A stretch of DNA of 64,000 bases. Source: Lachnospiraceae bacterium oral taxon 500. Lineage in GTDB: Bacteria > Bacillota > Clostridia > Lachnospirales > Vallitaleaceae. Location: positions 2,742,195 through 2,806,194 of the forward strand of contig CP027241.1 of the NCBI GenBank assembly GCA_002999035.1. The letters run 5' to 3'. Below the pieces are notes generated by a model, which had not been told where the DNA came from, did no database searches, and saw nothing but the letters and a program-made list of their open reading frames with translations. Made by a program: the position numbers and the translations under genes. Numbering within the stretch: the first letter of the stretch is position 1; each line of letters opens with the position of its first letter. Shown here one piece after another: positions 55,743 to 64,000 of this stretch.

Positions 55743-56363
55743 TTATTCTTTAAGATACTTAGCCTTAGCCGCTTCCCATATTTCAACTACATCTTGACTG
55801 GGGGTATATTCTTCATCGCCATGCCTTTTTAAAACAGCCGCCGATCTATCCGCCGACAGCGAAATACTCCCATAATAAATGCCCTGTGGTGTATAATACT
55901 CCGTTTTATCCTGCATAATATTTTTTTCTTTAAAAAACAGCAGCCGCTCTTCCCCTGCTTTGATTGCTTGATAGCTCTCCACATGATAAGTAATATCACT
56001 TTCTTCATCATAATACTCATTTTCGTAAATTGTAATCTCCTGACCAGGCAAAATTTCTTTCGACTCATCCTTATAGACATCCAACACCTTAACCTTTGAC
56101 AAAGTACAGCCAAACACCGGTTTTCCATTATGCCGATCTATTAAAATGCGGTCTTTAGTGCTATCTTCTTTTATTACCTTAACCACGATCCCACTATTAT
56201 TATCCATCTCCTCAAAGCTTTCAAAACTGACAACTTTAGCTTCTATATCCTCATGCTTCGAAGCATTGGTCGGATTGTCCTTTGTCTGCGTTTCATCTGC
56301 CACGCAAGCACTTAAACTTAATACTGCTACCATTAGTACGGCCGCTGTCCATAGCTTCTTCAT
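55743..56363 (-). CDS. Predicted lipoprotein of unknown function
   Basis: This 206-residue protein has a lipoprotein signal peptide (MKKLWTAAVLMVAVLSLSAC; lipobox LSAC, C20) and a soluble domain rich in acidic residues (KVKVLDVYKDESKEILPGQEITIYENEYYDEES, LLFFKEKNIMQ, YTPQGIYYGSISLSADRSAAVLKRH). I do not recognise a characterised family; the pattern resembles small secreted proteins that carry one beta-rich domain. ATG 56363 follows AAGGAGGG. It lies 14 bp after the metalloprotease gene and is probably co-transcribed. Confidence 0.8.
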   Translation of the reverse strand: MKKLWTAAVLMVAVLSLSACVADETQTKDNPTNASKHEDIEAKVVSFESFEEMDNNSGIVVKVIKEDSTKDRILIDRHNGKPVFGCTLSKVKVLDVYKDESKEILPGQEITIYENEYYDEESDITYHVESYQAIKAGEERLLFFKEKNIMQDKTEYYTPQGIYYGSISLSADRSAAVLKRHGDEEYTPSQDVVEIWEAAKAKYLKE

Positions 56364-56377
56364 AATCAATCCCTCCT

Positions 56378-56869
56378 TTAGTATTTAGCCGCAATTCCCT
56401 GCTTATCATCTGAAAGTGGGTACGGTTTGTTATTAAAGCCTCTTTCTCGCATAACAGATATTGTGTTATTTTCTTCCTCACAATGATCCAATCCAAGACA
56501 ATGTCCCACTTCATGCACAACCGTTTCCTGTTGTTCAACATTGGATAGTTCTTGATGAAAGCTCTTGTATAACGTTACTGTATGCGAGTCATTACTGTAA
56601 TGGTGTGCTATTGCGTAAGCACCGGAATCCATATCATAGCGCGCATAAAAATAAATATTATGTTCTCCCTCTACCGCTCTTACTTTTATTTCTGGACAAG
56701 CCTCCCATTTTTTAGTACAAGTAGTTACCATAGTGGAATAAGAACCCACAACTGTGCTTATTAAAAATTTAACGTCCTGTGGATTTGTCAAAGTCCAGTC
56801 ATTGAACCTATATGCCTGAATACTCACTGTCGAATACAAGACAAATAAAAATGTAAATAAAAACACCAT
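56378..56869 (-). CDS. Small secreted matrixin-like zinc metalloprotease
   Basis: This 163-residue protein has a hydrophobic N-terminal segment (MVFLFTFLFVLYSTVSIQA, likely signal peptide) and a metzincin core: HEVGHCLGLDH (zinc-binding HExxHxxxxxH at about 118-128) with a downstream Met-turn (ISVM). This matches M10A-like matrixins without prodomain. The signal peptide lacks the usual basic residues, and the ribosome binding site AAAGGAG lies an unusual 19 bp upstream, next to an A7 run. One extra A in that run would join an upstream GTG reading (MNVYIKK) to this frame, so a frame-altering A-tract or sequencing error is possible. Target unknown. Confidence 0.78.
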   Translation of the reverse strand: MVFLFTFLFVLYSTVSIQAYRFNDWTLTNPQDVKFLISTVVGSYSTMVTTCTKKWEACPEIKVRAVEGEHNIYFYARYDMDSGAYAIAHHYSNDSHTVTLYKSFHQELSNVEQQETVVHEVGHCLGLDHCEEENNTISVMRERGFNNKPYPLSDDKQGIAAKY

Positions 56870-56926
56870 TTTTTTATATAAACATTCACTCCTTTCTCTG
56901 TTTTTTACTGTTATTTTTCGATAATT

Positions 56927-56955
56927 ATTATATCGTATAATAAATAAATCGTCAA
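56927..56955 (-). promoter_or_regulatory. Promoter of the metalloprotease-lipoprotein pair
   Basis: TTGACG (56950-56955) and TATAAT (56927-56932) with a 17-bp spacer on the minus strand, about 58 bp before the metalloprotease ATG. Confidence 0.8.
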
Positions 56956-56991
56956 TTTTTTTCTGAAAAATTATTCGTTTTTCCCTCTTCC

Positions 56992-58329
56992 TTAGTCAAA
57001 CTTTTTCTTTAGTAGCTCCCATCCTCCGACCTGCAATGCCCAAGTCAGGCCAAAGACCACCAGCACCGGCAAAAGCCAGGACAATTTAACTTCATGCAGC
57101 GGCAGCCGGGCAAACAGCGGATAAATCAGCGGGATTTCTATTCCCAGTTCCGTTGCCAGCGCCGCCACGCCACTGATGATCATGGCCGTGTAGACCGGCA
57201 GCCGGTAAATCCATTGCCCGACCGGCAGCCGGTAATGGACCAGCGCCAGAAAGATCAGGACAATGGCAATCGGATAAAGGACATAAAGCACTGTCACATT
57301 GTACTTTAAGATCGCATCCAAACCAATATTGGCAAACGCCAAACTGAGCAGCGTCCATAAGCTGACCCAAGCTTTATAGGAAAAGCGCGGATAAATCGCG
57401 GCAAAATATTCGCCCGAAGAAGTAACCAGCCCGACCGAAACACTTAAACAAGCCAGAGTAAAAATAGCGCCCGTTAAAATCGCACCGCTCCATCCAAAAA
57501 GGTGATTCGACAAACGGCTCAAGATTTGAGCGCCATTGGTTGCATCGGCAAAAAGACCGGCACCGGAAGCTCCCAAATAAGCCAAAATGAAATAAATCAC
57601 TGCCAGCAATAACCCGGCAAAGCCGCCCGCCCTGACTGTCGCCCGGACGATTGCCTTTTCCTCTGTCACCTGAAAATCTCGAATAACCATAGAAATAACT
57701 ATTCCAAAGTTGAGAGCAGCAATCGTGTCCATCGTCATATAGCCATCGATCAGTCCGGTCAGCCCCGGATGCTCCTGATAAGCGGTAGTCGCTGCTGCTC
57801 CCATCGCCGGCATTCCAGTGATCAGAGCGGTCGCGAATAAGATCAGCATCAAGCCCAGCAGCGTCGGCGTAATGATTTTGCCAAGCCGCTCCACCAGCTT
57901 GCTGGGATTTAGTGCCAGCCAATAAACGATAGCAAAAAACAGCAGGGAATAAAGAAACAAAGCCAAACGCTCAGAGAAAGCAGCCGGCAGATAAGGCTTA
58001 GCCCCCATTTCAAAAGCAACCGTACTGGCTCTGGGAATAGCCAGTACCGGCCCGATGGATAAATAAATAGCCGCCGTGAAGATCCCCGCAAAGCGCGGGC
58101 TGACCCGTTCTGCCAAGTTTTTCAAGCTGCCGGCTTTGGCCACCGCCACCACTCCCAAAACCGGCAGCGCTACTGCGGTAATGCTGAAGAAAAACATAGC
58201 ACTCCACACCTCTTCACCGGCCAGCTTCCCGGTCATCGGCGGCACGATCAAATTGCCCGCTCCGAAAAACATTCCGAAAAGCATTGTTCCAATCAGCATA
58301 TACTGTCTTAAACTTAATTTTTCTTTCAT
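56992..58329 (-). CDS. brnQ: Branched-chain amino acid carrier BrnQ, second paralogue (Val T-box controlled)
   Basis: This 445-residue, 12-helix LIVCS-family carrier shares FGMFFGAGNLIVPPMTGKLAG, AIYLSIGPVLAIPRASTVAFEM and LIDGYMTMDTIAALNFG with the paralogue at 19.1-20.5 kb, and differs most in the C-terminal helices. It has its own T-box leader with a Val specifier (GUA). The two therefore appear to be separately regulated import routes for branched-chain amino acids. Substrate preference of each carrier is not visible in sequence. Confidence 0.94.
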   Translation of the reverse strand: MKEKLSLRQYMLIGTMLFGMFFGAGNLIVPPMTGKLAGEEVWSAMFFFSITAVALPVLGVVAVAKAGSLKNLAERVSPRFAGIFTAAIYLSIGPVLAIPRASTVAFEMGAKPYLPAAFSERLALFLYSLLFFAIVYWLALNPSKLVERLGKIITPTLLGLMLILFATALITGMPAMGAAATTAYQEHPGLTGLIDGYMTMDTIAALNFGIVISMVIRDFQVTEEKAIVRATVRAGGFAGLLLAVIYFILAYLGASGAGLFADATNGAQILSRLSNHLFGWSGAILTGAIFTLACLSVSVGLVTSSGEYFAAIYPRFSYKAWVSLWTLLSLAFANIGLDAILKYNVTVLYVLYPIAIVLIFLALVHYRLPVGQWIYRLPVYTAMIISGVAALATELGIEIPLIYPLFARLPLHEVKLSWLLPVLVVFGLTWALQVGGWELLKKKFD

Positions 58330-58370
58330 TTTCTTCCTCCTTTACTGGGAAAAAATTTAAAATTTAAAAA

Positions 58371-58625
58371 GTCCTTTGTATTTTTCAATACAAAGGACGA
58401 ATCTCTCGCGGTACCACCTTTTTTCCGAATTACTCGGCACTCTCGCATCCAACAATGCTGCTGCTCGATAACGTGAGCTCAACCCGTCATTTCCTACTGC
58501 AATTTCAGAATGAACCTAAAAGACTACCTTCCAAACCGGCATTTCAATAGCTCTCACCACCCGCTATCTCTCTGCGCAAACACACGGCTCGTACTCCTTC
58601 TTTATCCTCGGCGCTGCTTATTTAT
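58371..58625 (-). promoter_or_regulatory. T-box riboswitch, valine specifier (GUA)
   Basis: The minus strand carries the T-box core GGTGGTACCGCG (58407-58418) and a terminator stem (58371-58398) followed by TTTTT. The region GGAAGGTAGTCTTTTAGGTTC aligns with the first T-box; at the same specifier position it reads GUA instead of AUC (the next triplet, GUC, is also Val). tRNA-Val is thus the likely effector. Confidence 0.92.
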
Positions 58626-58632
58626 TTCATGT

Positions 58633-58661
58633 ATCATAACTCATAACAGCCCCGCTGTCAA
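58633..58661 (-). promoter_or_regulatory. Promoter of the Val T-box-brnQ transcript
   Basis: TTGACA (58656-58661) and TATGAT (58633-58638), 17-bp spacer, minus strand. Confidence 0.8.
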
Positions 58662-58677
58662 GTATTTTTTGTCCACA

Positions 58678-58751
58678 GTTCAGGCAAGCGATTTATATAT
58701 GAGCAATTTGGCGAAAGTCATTTCGGCAAATTGCGAGTGTGTTGCCTGAAC
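58678..58751. repeat. Palindromic element of the GTTCAGGCAA family
   Basis: Outer arms GTTCAGGCAA (58678-58687) and TTGCCTGAAC (58742-58751) enclose a 14-bp near-perfect hairpin (58703-58716 with 58721-58734, GCAATTTGGCGAAA). It is a single-unit relative of the composite element at 5643-5950. It sits between the Val T-box promoter and the dehydratase-like gene; the rest of the gap to 58861 shows nothing else. Confidence 0.7.
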
Positions 58752-58861
58752 GGAAATTTTTCTTCCTATTATAAAGGACTTCTTAATATGATGATTTCCT
58801 TTTTTTCTTCGTTATATTGCCGGCTTATTTATTGCTGACAAAATCCCGATCCGCCGTCCAA

Positions 58862-60145
58862 TCAATCTGCCATCTCTGCCAGCGAAGCCGTTCTTTCTTT
58901 CAGCTTGCCTTCCTTGGCTACCGCCAGCATCAGCTTCAGCCGGTTTTCCTGATTAACGTGCGTCGCACCGGGGTCGTAGTCAATCGCCACAATATTGGCG
59001 TTAAAGCTCTCCCGCAAATTGCGGATCATGCCCTTGCCGACAATATGATTGGGCAGACAGCCAAAGGGCTGGGTACAGACGATATTGGAAAAACCATGAT
59101 GGATCAGTTCGACCATCTCCGCCGTCAAAAGCCATCCTTCGCCCATTTTACAACCCTCGCCGACCACCTTGGTGCCCTCCTGAAAAAGCCTTTGGTGCGG
59201 CCAGGGCGCCAAAAACTTACTATGTCTCCCGACTGCTTGAATCAGCAGTTTTTCATAGCCCTCCACATAGCGGAAAATCAGATGATGCACGATCCGGTTC
59301 AGTAGATGGCCACCGTAAAGCTTGATATCAATGACATTATTTTTGGCACAGTAAAGGACAAAACCTAAAATTCCCGGAACATTGACCTCGCAGTCATGCT
59401 CAGCCAAGAACTTTTCCAAATGATTATTGGCTAAGGGCGAATATTTAACATAGATCTCGCCGACAATGCCCACCTTCGTCTTGTCCCTCTTTTCCAGGGC
59501 AATCGCCGCAAAATCATCTGCAATCTCATTCAGATAGCGCTTGATCCCGATACGGGAAAATGCTTTTTTTTGCGCCATCAGCTTCGCCAGCCGCCGCGTC
59601 CAGTTTTCGACCAAACGATCCGTTTCCCCCGCCGTGATTTCATAAGGCCGGGTTTGATTGGACAGCAGCATCAACAGGTCGCCGTAGACCACACCAACCA
59701 GCAGATGATGCACCATTGCCAGCGACAGCTGAAAGCCGCTATGCTTTTCCAGCCCCGAAGTTGAAAAAGAGATCACCGGAATATGCCCCAGTCCGTCGGT
59801 TTTTAAGGCTTTGCGCAACAGGTGAATATAATTGGACGCCCGGCAGCCGCCGCCCGTCTGGGACAAAATCAGTGCCGTCTTACTCAGATCATATTTGCCG
59901 CTGTGCAACGCATCCATGATTTGACCGATGCACAAAAGTGCCGGATAGCAGGTGTCGTTATGGACATAGCGCAGCCCCTCCTCGACAATCCGCTGATCGG
60001 TCGTGGTCAGCAGCTCAACCTTATAACCATGATATAAAAAAATATTTTTTAATATTTCAAAATGAATCGACGCCATATTGGGAATCAATATGGTATGCGT
60101 TGCTTTCATTTCCGCGGTAAATTCCTGCCAGCTTCGTTCTCTCAT
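58862..60145 (-). CDS. 2-hydroxyacyl-CoA dehydratase-like protein (HgdB-related), partner of the activase
   Basis: This 427-residue protein has the HgdB-like layout of activase-associated proteins, with cysteines placed for Fe-S binding (YVHNDTCYPALL near 60, SQTGGGCRASNYIHLLRKAL near 97, CTQPFGCLPNHIVGKG near 365). ATP-driven electron transfer from the partner activase would reduce it. No substrate is known for this branch; classic dehydratases act on 2-hydroxyacyl-CoA thioesters. Its ATG overlaps the activase stop (ATGA), so the two are coupled. Confidence 0.82.
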   Translation of the reverse strand: MRERSWQEFTAEMKATHTILIPNMASIHFEILKNIFLYHGYKVELLTTTDQRIVEEGLRYVHNDTCYPALLCIGQIMDALHSGKYDLSKTALILSQTGGGCRASNYIHLLRKALKTDGLGHIPVISFSTSGLEKHSGFQLSLAMVHHLLVGVVYGDLLMLLSNQTRPYEITAGETDRLVENWTRRLAKLMAQKKAFSRIGIKRYLNEIADDFAAIALEKRDKTKVGIVGEIYVKYSPLANNHLEKFLAEHDCEVNVPGILGFVLYCAKNNVIDIKLYGGHLLNRIVHHLIFRYVEGYEKLLIQAVGRHSKFLAPWPHQRLFQEGTKVVGEGCKMGEGWLLTAEMVELIHHGFSNIVCTQPFGCLPNHIVGKGMIRNLRESFNANIVAIDYDPGATHVNQENRLKLMLAVAKEGKLKERTASLAEMAD

Positions 60146-63066
60146 CGCTTATCCTCTCTCTTTTTTTGTTCAATTGCGGCAAATAAGCTGCGCATTCGGA
60201 TTTTGACTGCTCCCAAATTGGCAATTTCATCAATTTTCAGCTGGGTGTAAATCCGGCCGCTGTCTTCCAAAATCTCCCGGATTTCATCCGTTGTAATAGC
60301 GTCAACGCCGCAGCCAAAGCTGACTAACTGAACCAGATTAATATCCGGGTCTTTGCTTTCAGCGATATATTTGGCCGCCGCATACATCCTGGCGTGATAA
60401 GTCCATTGATTAATGACCAAGGTATTCACTTTGCCAAACTCGGCCGCCAAACAGTCCTCGCTGATCACCGCCGCGCCGCAGTCGCAAATCAAATCATCAA
60501 TTCCGTGATTGATCTCCCGGTCCATATGATAGGGCCGGCCGGCCAGTACGATCAAAGACAATCCCTGCGCTTTGGCCTGAGCCATGATTTCCTGCCCCTT
60601 TTGCATAATTCTTTGCCTATAGGCGTCATTTTCGGCATAGGCCTGCCGGGCCGCCTCCTGAATTTCCCGCAGTGAAATCTTAGGAAAATACTTGGCTAAA
60701 ATCTCCTGCATTTTCTTCGGAAAATCTTTGGGCCGATGGATGCCGATATAATCGCTGATAAAAGCAGTATCGGCCAGGCGTTTTACATTTTTTTGGATAA
60801 CCTCCGGATAATAGGCCACTACCGGACAGTTATAGCAGTTGTCACTAATCCCCTCGTCAAAATTATACGACAGGCAGGGATAAAAAATCGCATCCAATTT
60901 TTTATCCAACAACTCCTCGATATGTCCGTGCACCAGTTTCGCCGGATAACAAACCGTATCGGACGGAATCGTATGCTGGCCCCGGATATAGAGTTTGCGG
61001 TCGGCTTCCTCCGTCGTGTGCAGTTCAAAGCCGAGTGCAGTAAAAAAGGTATGCCAAAACGGCAGCATTTCATAAACATTCAGCGCCAGCGGCATGCCAA
61101 TCCGCCCCCGCCGTCCGGACACCGGCTGATATGCCGCCAACAATTCCTTTTTATAATCATAAATATTCAGCCGCTTTTGCGGTGATTTGCCGGTTAAAGG
61201 CAGCTCGCAGCGGTTGCCGGAAATATAGCGCCGGCCGGTGCCGAAACGATTGACCGTCAGCTGGCAGTAATTGGCACAGCCCTTGCAGGTTGTCCGTTTA
61301 ATGGTATGTTCAAACTCCGCCAGTTTCTCCGGTGTCAGAACCGTACTGTTCTCATAATCCATATTTTTGACATACAGCGCCGCTCCGTACGCCCCCATTA
61401 AACCGGCAATATTGGGCCGGGTCACTTCCCGCCCGATCTCCAGCTCAAAGCTGCGCAGCACCGCATCGCTCATAAACGTGCCGCCCTGAACCACGATATG
61501 CCGGCCCAGACTGTCCGGTGTCGCTGCTCGAATCACTTTATACAAAGCATTTTTCACCACACTGATCGACAGCCCCGAAGAAATGGAGGCCAGCGCCGCC
61601 CCGTCTTTTTGGGCCTGCTTAACCGAAGAGTTCATAAACACGGTGCAGCGGCTGCCCAAGTCAACCGGCGCATCTGCAAATAAGCCCAGCGCCGCAAAAT
61701 CCGCACTGTCATAGCCGAGTGTAGCCGCAAAGGACTGTAAAAAGGAACCGCAGCCGGACGAACAGGCTTCGTTTAAAAAAATATTATCAATCGCTCCGTT
61801 TCGGATCTTAAAGCACTTAATATCCTGACCGCCGATATCAATGATAAAATCAACCTCCGGGTCAAAGGCATACGCCGCCGTAAAATGAGCAATCGTTTCC
61901 ACCACACCCAGATCAAAGGAAAAGGCATTTTTAATAATATCCTCGCCATAGCCGGTCGCAGCCGCCCCGCCAATCCGGATCCCGGGATAGCGCTCATACA
62001 GTTCGGTTAAAAAGCCGCGGACGATAGAAACCGGATTGTCCTTGTTTGACACATAGCGCGTGAATACAATCTCATTTTTCCGATTTAAAGCGACAAACTT
62101 AACCGTCGTTGAACCGGCATCCACTCCCAGCCACAGCTTATTATCAGCGCCCGGCTGCGCATCCGTCGAAATATCCTTTCGCTGGTGGCGCCGTTTAAAG
62201 TCAGCATACTGGGCTTCACTTTCAAATAAGGCTTTGCACTTCTTATAATCATTTTTGGAAAGATAGGCACGGGCTGAGTGGGCCAGAAAAGACAAATCCA
62301 CGGCATGGCTTTCAGGATAGCGGGCCGCACCGTAAGCAACATAATAAAGAGAGTTGTCCGGACAGATACCTTGCAGCTTTAAGGCATCGTCAAACGCCGC
62401 TCGTAAGCCCGAAAAAAAAGTCATCGGCCCACCCAGATACAGGATTTTACCGCTGATTTCCCGCCCCTGCGCCAGCCCCGCAATCGTCTGGCTGACAACG
62501 GCATGAAAAATAGAATGAGCGATATCCTGCGGCAACGCCCCCTGATTGAGCAGCGCCTGAATATCGCTTTTGGCAAAGACTCCGCAGCGGGAGGCAATCG
62601 TATAAAACTTTTCACTGCCGGCCGCCAGGCTATTCATTTCTTCCGCCGTTACGCCCAGCAGGGTTGCCATCTGGTCAATAAACGCCCCGGTCCCGCCGGC
62701 GCAGCTGCCGTTCATCCGAACCTCCAGTGCCCCGGTTAAAAATAAAATTTTAGCGTCTTCACCGCCCAATTCAATGACTACATCCGTATCAGGATAAAGT
62801 GCTTTCACCGCTAAGCGGCTGGCATAAACTTCCTGCACGAAAGACACGCCCAGATCCTCAGCCAGTCCCATTCCGGCTGAGCCGGAAATGCAAACCGGAC
62901 ATTCCCCGATCCCCGGAAAGCGCTCCATAATCTGCTCAATCAGCGCTGCCGTCTTAGCGGCAATTTGCGATAAATGACGCTCATAATGAGTGTATACTAT
63001 ATTGTTATCGTTGTCTAAGACAACGCATTTTAAAGTCGTAGAGCCAATATCCAGTCCTACCCGCAT
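60142..63066 (-). CDS. Large CoA-substrate-specific activase (two BadF/BadG/BcrA/BcrD ATPase domains + DUF2229)
   Basis: This 974-residue protein has two tandem ASKHA-type activase domains. The first (about 1-255) starts VGLDIGSTTLKCVVLDND and has ELGGEDAKI and MNGSCAGGTGAFIDQMA with the Fe-S cysteine. The second (about 305-565) starts LWLGVDAGSTTVKFVALN and has DIGGQDIKC, NEACSSGCGSFLQS. A cysteine-rich region follows (TCKGCANYCQL near 610), then a DUF2229-type C-terminal part (about 650-960; VCYPAKLVHGH). This is the known long form of HgdC-related activase. ATG 63066 (MRVGLDIG) follows AAAGGA; the longer frame is not supported. Its role in hydroxyacyl-CoA or similar radical chemistry is inferred. 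Confidence 0.88.
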   Translation of the reverse strand: MRVGLDIGSTTLKCVVLDNDNNIVYTHYERHLSQIAAKTAALIEQIMERFPGIGECPVCISGSAGMGLAEDLGVSFVQEVYASRLAVKALYPDTDVVIELGGEDAKILFLTGALEVRMNGSCAGGTGAFIDQMATLLGVTAEEMNSLAAGSEKFYTIASRCGVFAKSDIQALLNQGALPQDIAHSIFHAVVSQTIAGLAQGREISGKILYLGGPMTFFSGLRAAFDDALKLQGICPDNSLYYVAYGAARYPESHAVDLSFLAHSARAYLSKNDYKKCKALFESEAQYADFKRRHQRKDISTDAQPGADNKLWLGVDAGSTTVKFVALNRKNEIVFTRYVSNKDNPVSIVRGFLTELYERYPGIRIGGAAATGYGEDIIKNAFSFDLGVVETIAHFTAAYAFDPEVDFIIDIGGQDIKCFKIRNGAIDNIFLNEACSSGCGSFLQSFAATLGYDSADFAALGLFADAPVDLGSRCTVFMNSSVKQAQKDGAALASISSGLSISVVKNALYKVIRAATPDSLGRHIVVQGGTFMSDAVLRSFELEIGREVTRPNIAGLMGAYGAALYVKNMDYENSTVLTPEKLAEFEHTIKRTTCKGCANYCQLTVNRFGTGRRYISGNRCELPLTGKSPQKRLNIYDYKKELLAAYQPVSGRRGRIGMPLALNVYEMLPFWHTFFTALGFELHTTEEADRKLYIRGQHTIPSDTVCYPAKLVHGHIEELLDKKLDAIFYPCLSYNFDEGISDNCYNCPVVAYYPEVIQKNVKRLADTAFISDYIGIHRPKDFPKKMQEILAKYFPKISLREIQEAARQAYAENDAYRQRIMQKGQEIMAQAKAQGLSLIVLAGRPYHMDREINHGIDDLICDCGAAVISEDCLAAEFGKVNTLVINQWTYHARMYAAAKYIAESKDPDINLVQLVSFGCGVDAITTDEIREILEDSGRIYTQLKIDEIANLGAVKIRMRSLFAAIEQKKREDKR

Positions 63067-63232
63067 AAACAAAGGTCCTTTCTGCACAATGACCGTCCTC
63101 CGGCACTGCCGTTTGGCTGCGGTCATTTGATTTTATCCGCCTAAGTTAAGAGTCCGCCGCAACTTCGCATAAAAAGCAAAGTTTTGGGCAAAGAAAAATA
63201 TATCTGCCGCCAAGCACGAACTTCTTTGACTG

Positions 63233-63261
63233 AAAATATCACTAAACGCAGAAATTGTCAA
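63233..63261 (-). promoter_or_regulatory. Promoter of the activase-dehydratase operon
   Basis: Perfect TTGACA (63256-63261) and TATTTT (63233-63238) with a 17-bp spacer, minus strand, about 170 bp before the activase start. Confidence 0.65.
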
Positions 63262-63316
63262 CTGGTATTTGTCTCTATATTTACGTGATAAATTTCACAT
63301 GGCCGGAAAGACCCTG

Positions 63317-64000
63317 TTACTCTTTTTCCCCCGCCGCCAGCCGGTTCAGGCCGGCGGTGTTTTTTACGCCGCACAGCAAATACAGCCGCTTTAATTCCTC
63401 TTTCCAGTGTTCAACCTCGGCAATGGTTTCCGTCAGGCCTTTTTCTTTCAGCAAATACAAAATCTGCCCGGCCAGCCCGGCCGCCTTGGCGCCCAGTGCT
63501 AAGGCCTTGGCAATATGGAGCGCATTTTTAATCCCGCCGGAAGCTAAAAACTCCGCCTGCCCCTGAAAATCCCGACTGTTTTTTAAGGATTCGACCGTCG
63601 AAATGCCCAAATTCTCTAATTCGGCAAAGGGTTTGTCCCGGCGGACATTTTCAATCTTGGCAAAGTTCGTACCGCCCCGGCCGCTGATATCAATTGTTCT
63701 TACTCCGGCCGCCAAAAGCCCCGCGATATCATCCCGGCTCATACCGAAGCCGACCTGCTTCACCATCACCGGCACCGGACTTTTTCGCACAATTTCCTCA
63801 ATATGACCGAGCCAGCCCCGGAAGTTTCTTTCGCCCTCCGGCATGATTAACTCCTGCAAAGGGTTGATATGAATCTGTAAAAAATCGGCCGCCGTCTCCT
63901 CAAGCGCCTGCCAGGCCTCAGCCGGAGTTTTATCCGCCCCCAGATTAACACCCAGACAAATGTCCGGCGCTTCCCGGCGAATCACGGCAAACGACCGCTT
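63317..64000 (-). CDS. fni: Isopentenyl-diphosphate delta-isomerase, type 2 (partial, N-terminus beyond window)
   Basis: The frame runs from the stop at 63317 to the window edge (about 228 residues; the full protein is usually about 345). The FMN-dependent enzyme interconverts IPP and DMAPP. Motifs are ANLG-type DICLGVNLGAD, QIHINPLQELIMPEG, VKQVGFGMS, IDISGRGGTNFAKIEN and ASGGIKN for phosphate and flavin binding. Type 2 isomerase is typical of Gram-positive bacteria. The start codon is outside the window. Confidence 0.93.
   Translation of the reverse strand, partial: KRSFAVIRREAPDICLGVNLGADKTPAEAWQALEETAADFLQIHINPLQELIMPEGERNFRGWLGHIEEIVRKSPVPVMVKQVGFGMSRDDIAGLLAAGVRTIDISGRGGTNFAKIENVRRDKPFAELENLGISTVESLKNSRDFQGQAEFLASGGIKNALHIAKALALGAKAAGLAGQILYLLKEKGLTETIAEVEHWKEELKRLYLLCGVKNTAGLNRLAAGEKE

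Overview
This 64 kb window looks like a chromosomal segment of an anaerobic, fermentative Bacillota (class Clostridia, possibly Lachnospirales-like). The grounds are T-box leaders, a large (about 262 nt) SRP RNA, sigma-A promoters with TTGACA/TATAAT boxes and 17-nt spacers, strong AGGAGG ribosome binding sites, a V-type ATPase, Fe-S L-serine dehydratase, 2-hydroxyacyl-CoA dehydratase activase-type proteins, and a KOW-domain gene between map and infA. The taxon is an inference from gene content. Nearly everything is on the minus strand; only yitT, marR and a MATE pump are on the plus strand. I recognised no tRNA, rRNA, insertion sequence, prophage or CRISPR array.

Layout. 1-5.4 kb: MurNAc utilisation (murR-murQ-murP and a serine hydrolase cut by the window edge). 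5.6-5.95 kb: a nested palindromic repeat whose arms recur at 41.9 and 58.7 kb. 5.9-7.9 kb: SRP RNA and dnaX. 8-18 kb: a V-ATPase operon (G-C-I-K-F-E-A-B-D) ending in a translationally coupled OFA-family transporter. 18.1-20.9 kb: an RpiR regulator and brnQ behind an Ile T-box. 21-27.7 kb: a sugar cluster (GH4, NagA-like deacetylase, PTS EIICB, GH31). 27.8-29.6 kb: L-serine dehydratase. 29.9-34 kb: yitT, an orphan dCache membrane sensor, and marR-MATE with a clear operator. 34-36.5 kb: two toxin-antitoxin pairs around a methyltransferase. 36.5-39 kb: ECF transporter energising module. 39.2-54.9 kb: the S10-spc-alpha ribosomal supercluster with adk, map, infA, secY and rpoA, but no rpsD. 54.95-57 kb: an accessory pocket with a type III ToxIN-like system, a lipoprotein and a small metalloprotease. 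57-58.7 kb: a second brnQ behind a Val T-box. 58.9-63.1 kb: a dehydratase-like protein and a large activase. 63.3-64 kb: partial type 2 IPP isomerase.

The most notable item is the ToxIN-like locus at 54955-55716: a promoter, three 34-nt tandem repeats (antitoxin RNA), an intrinsic terminator, then a ToxN/AbiQ-family gene whose 13th codon is an in-frame TAA just after a perfect ribosome binding site and start. It appears to be a recently disarmed, or unusually translated, type III toxin. Second is the pair of BrnQ paralogues whose T-box specifiers differ in the same aligned position (AUC Ile versus GUA Val), which suggests amino-acid-specific control of two similar carriers. Third is the palindromic repeat family with arms containing GTTCAGGCAAGC.
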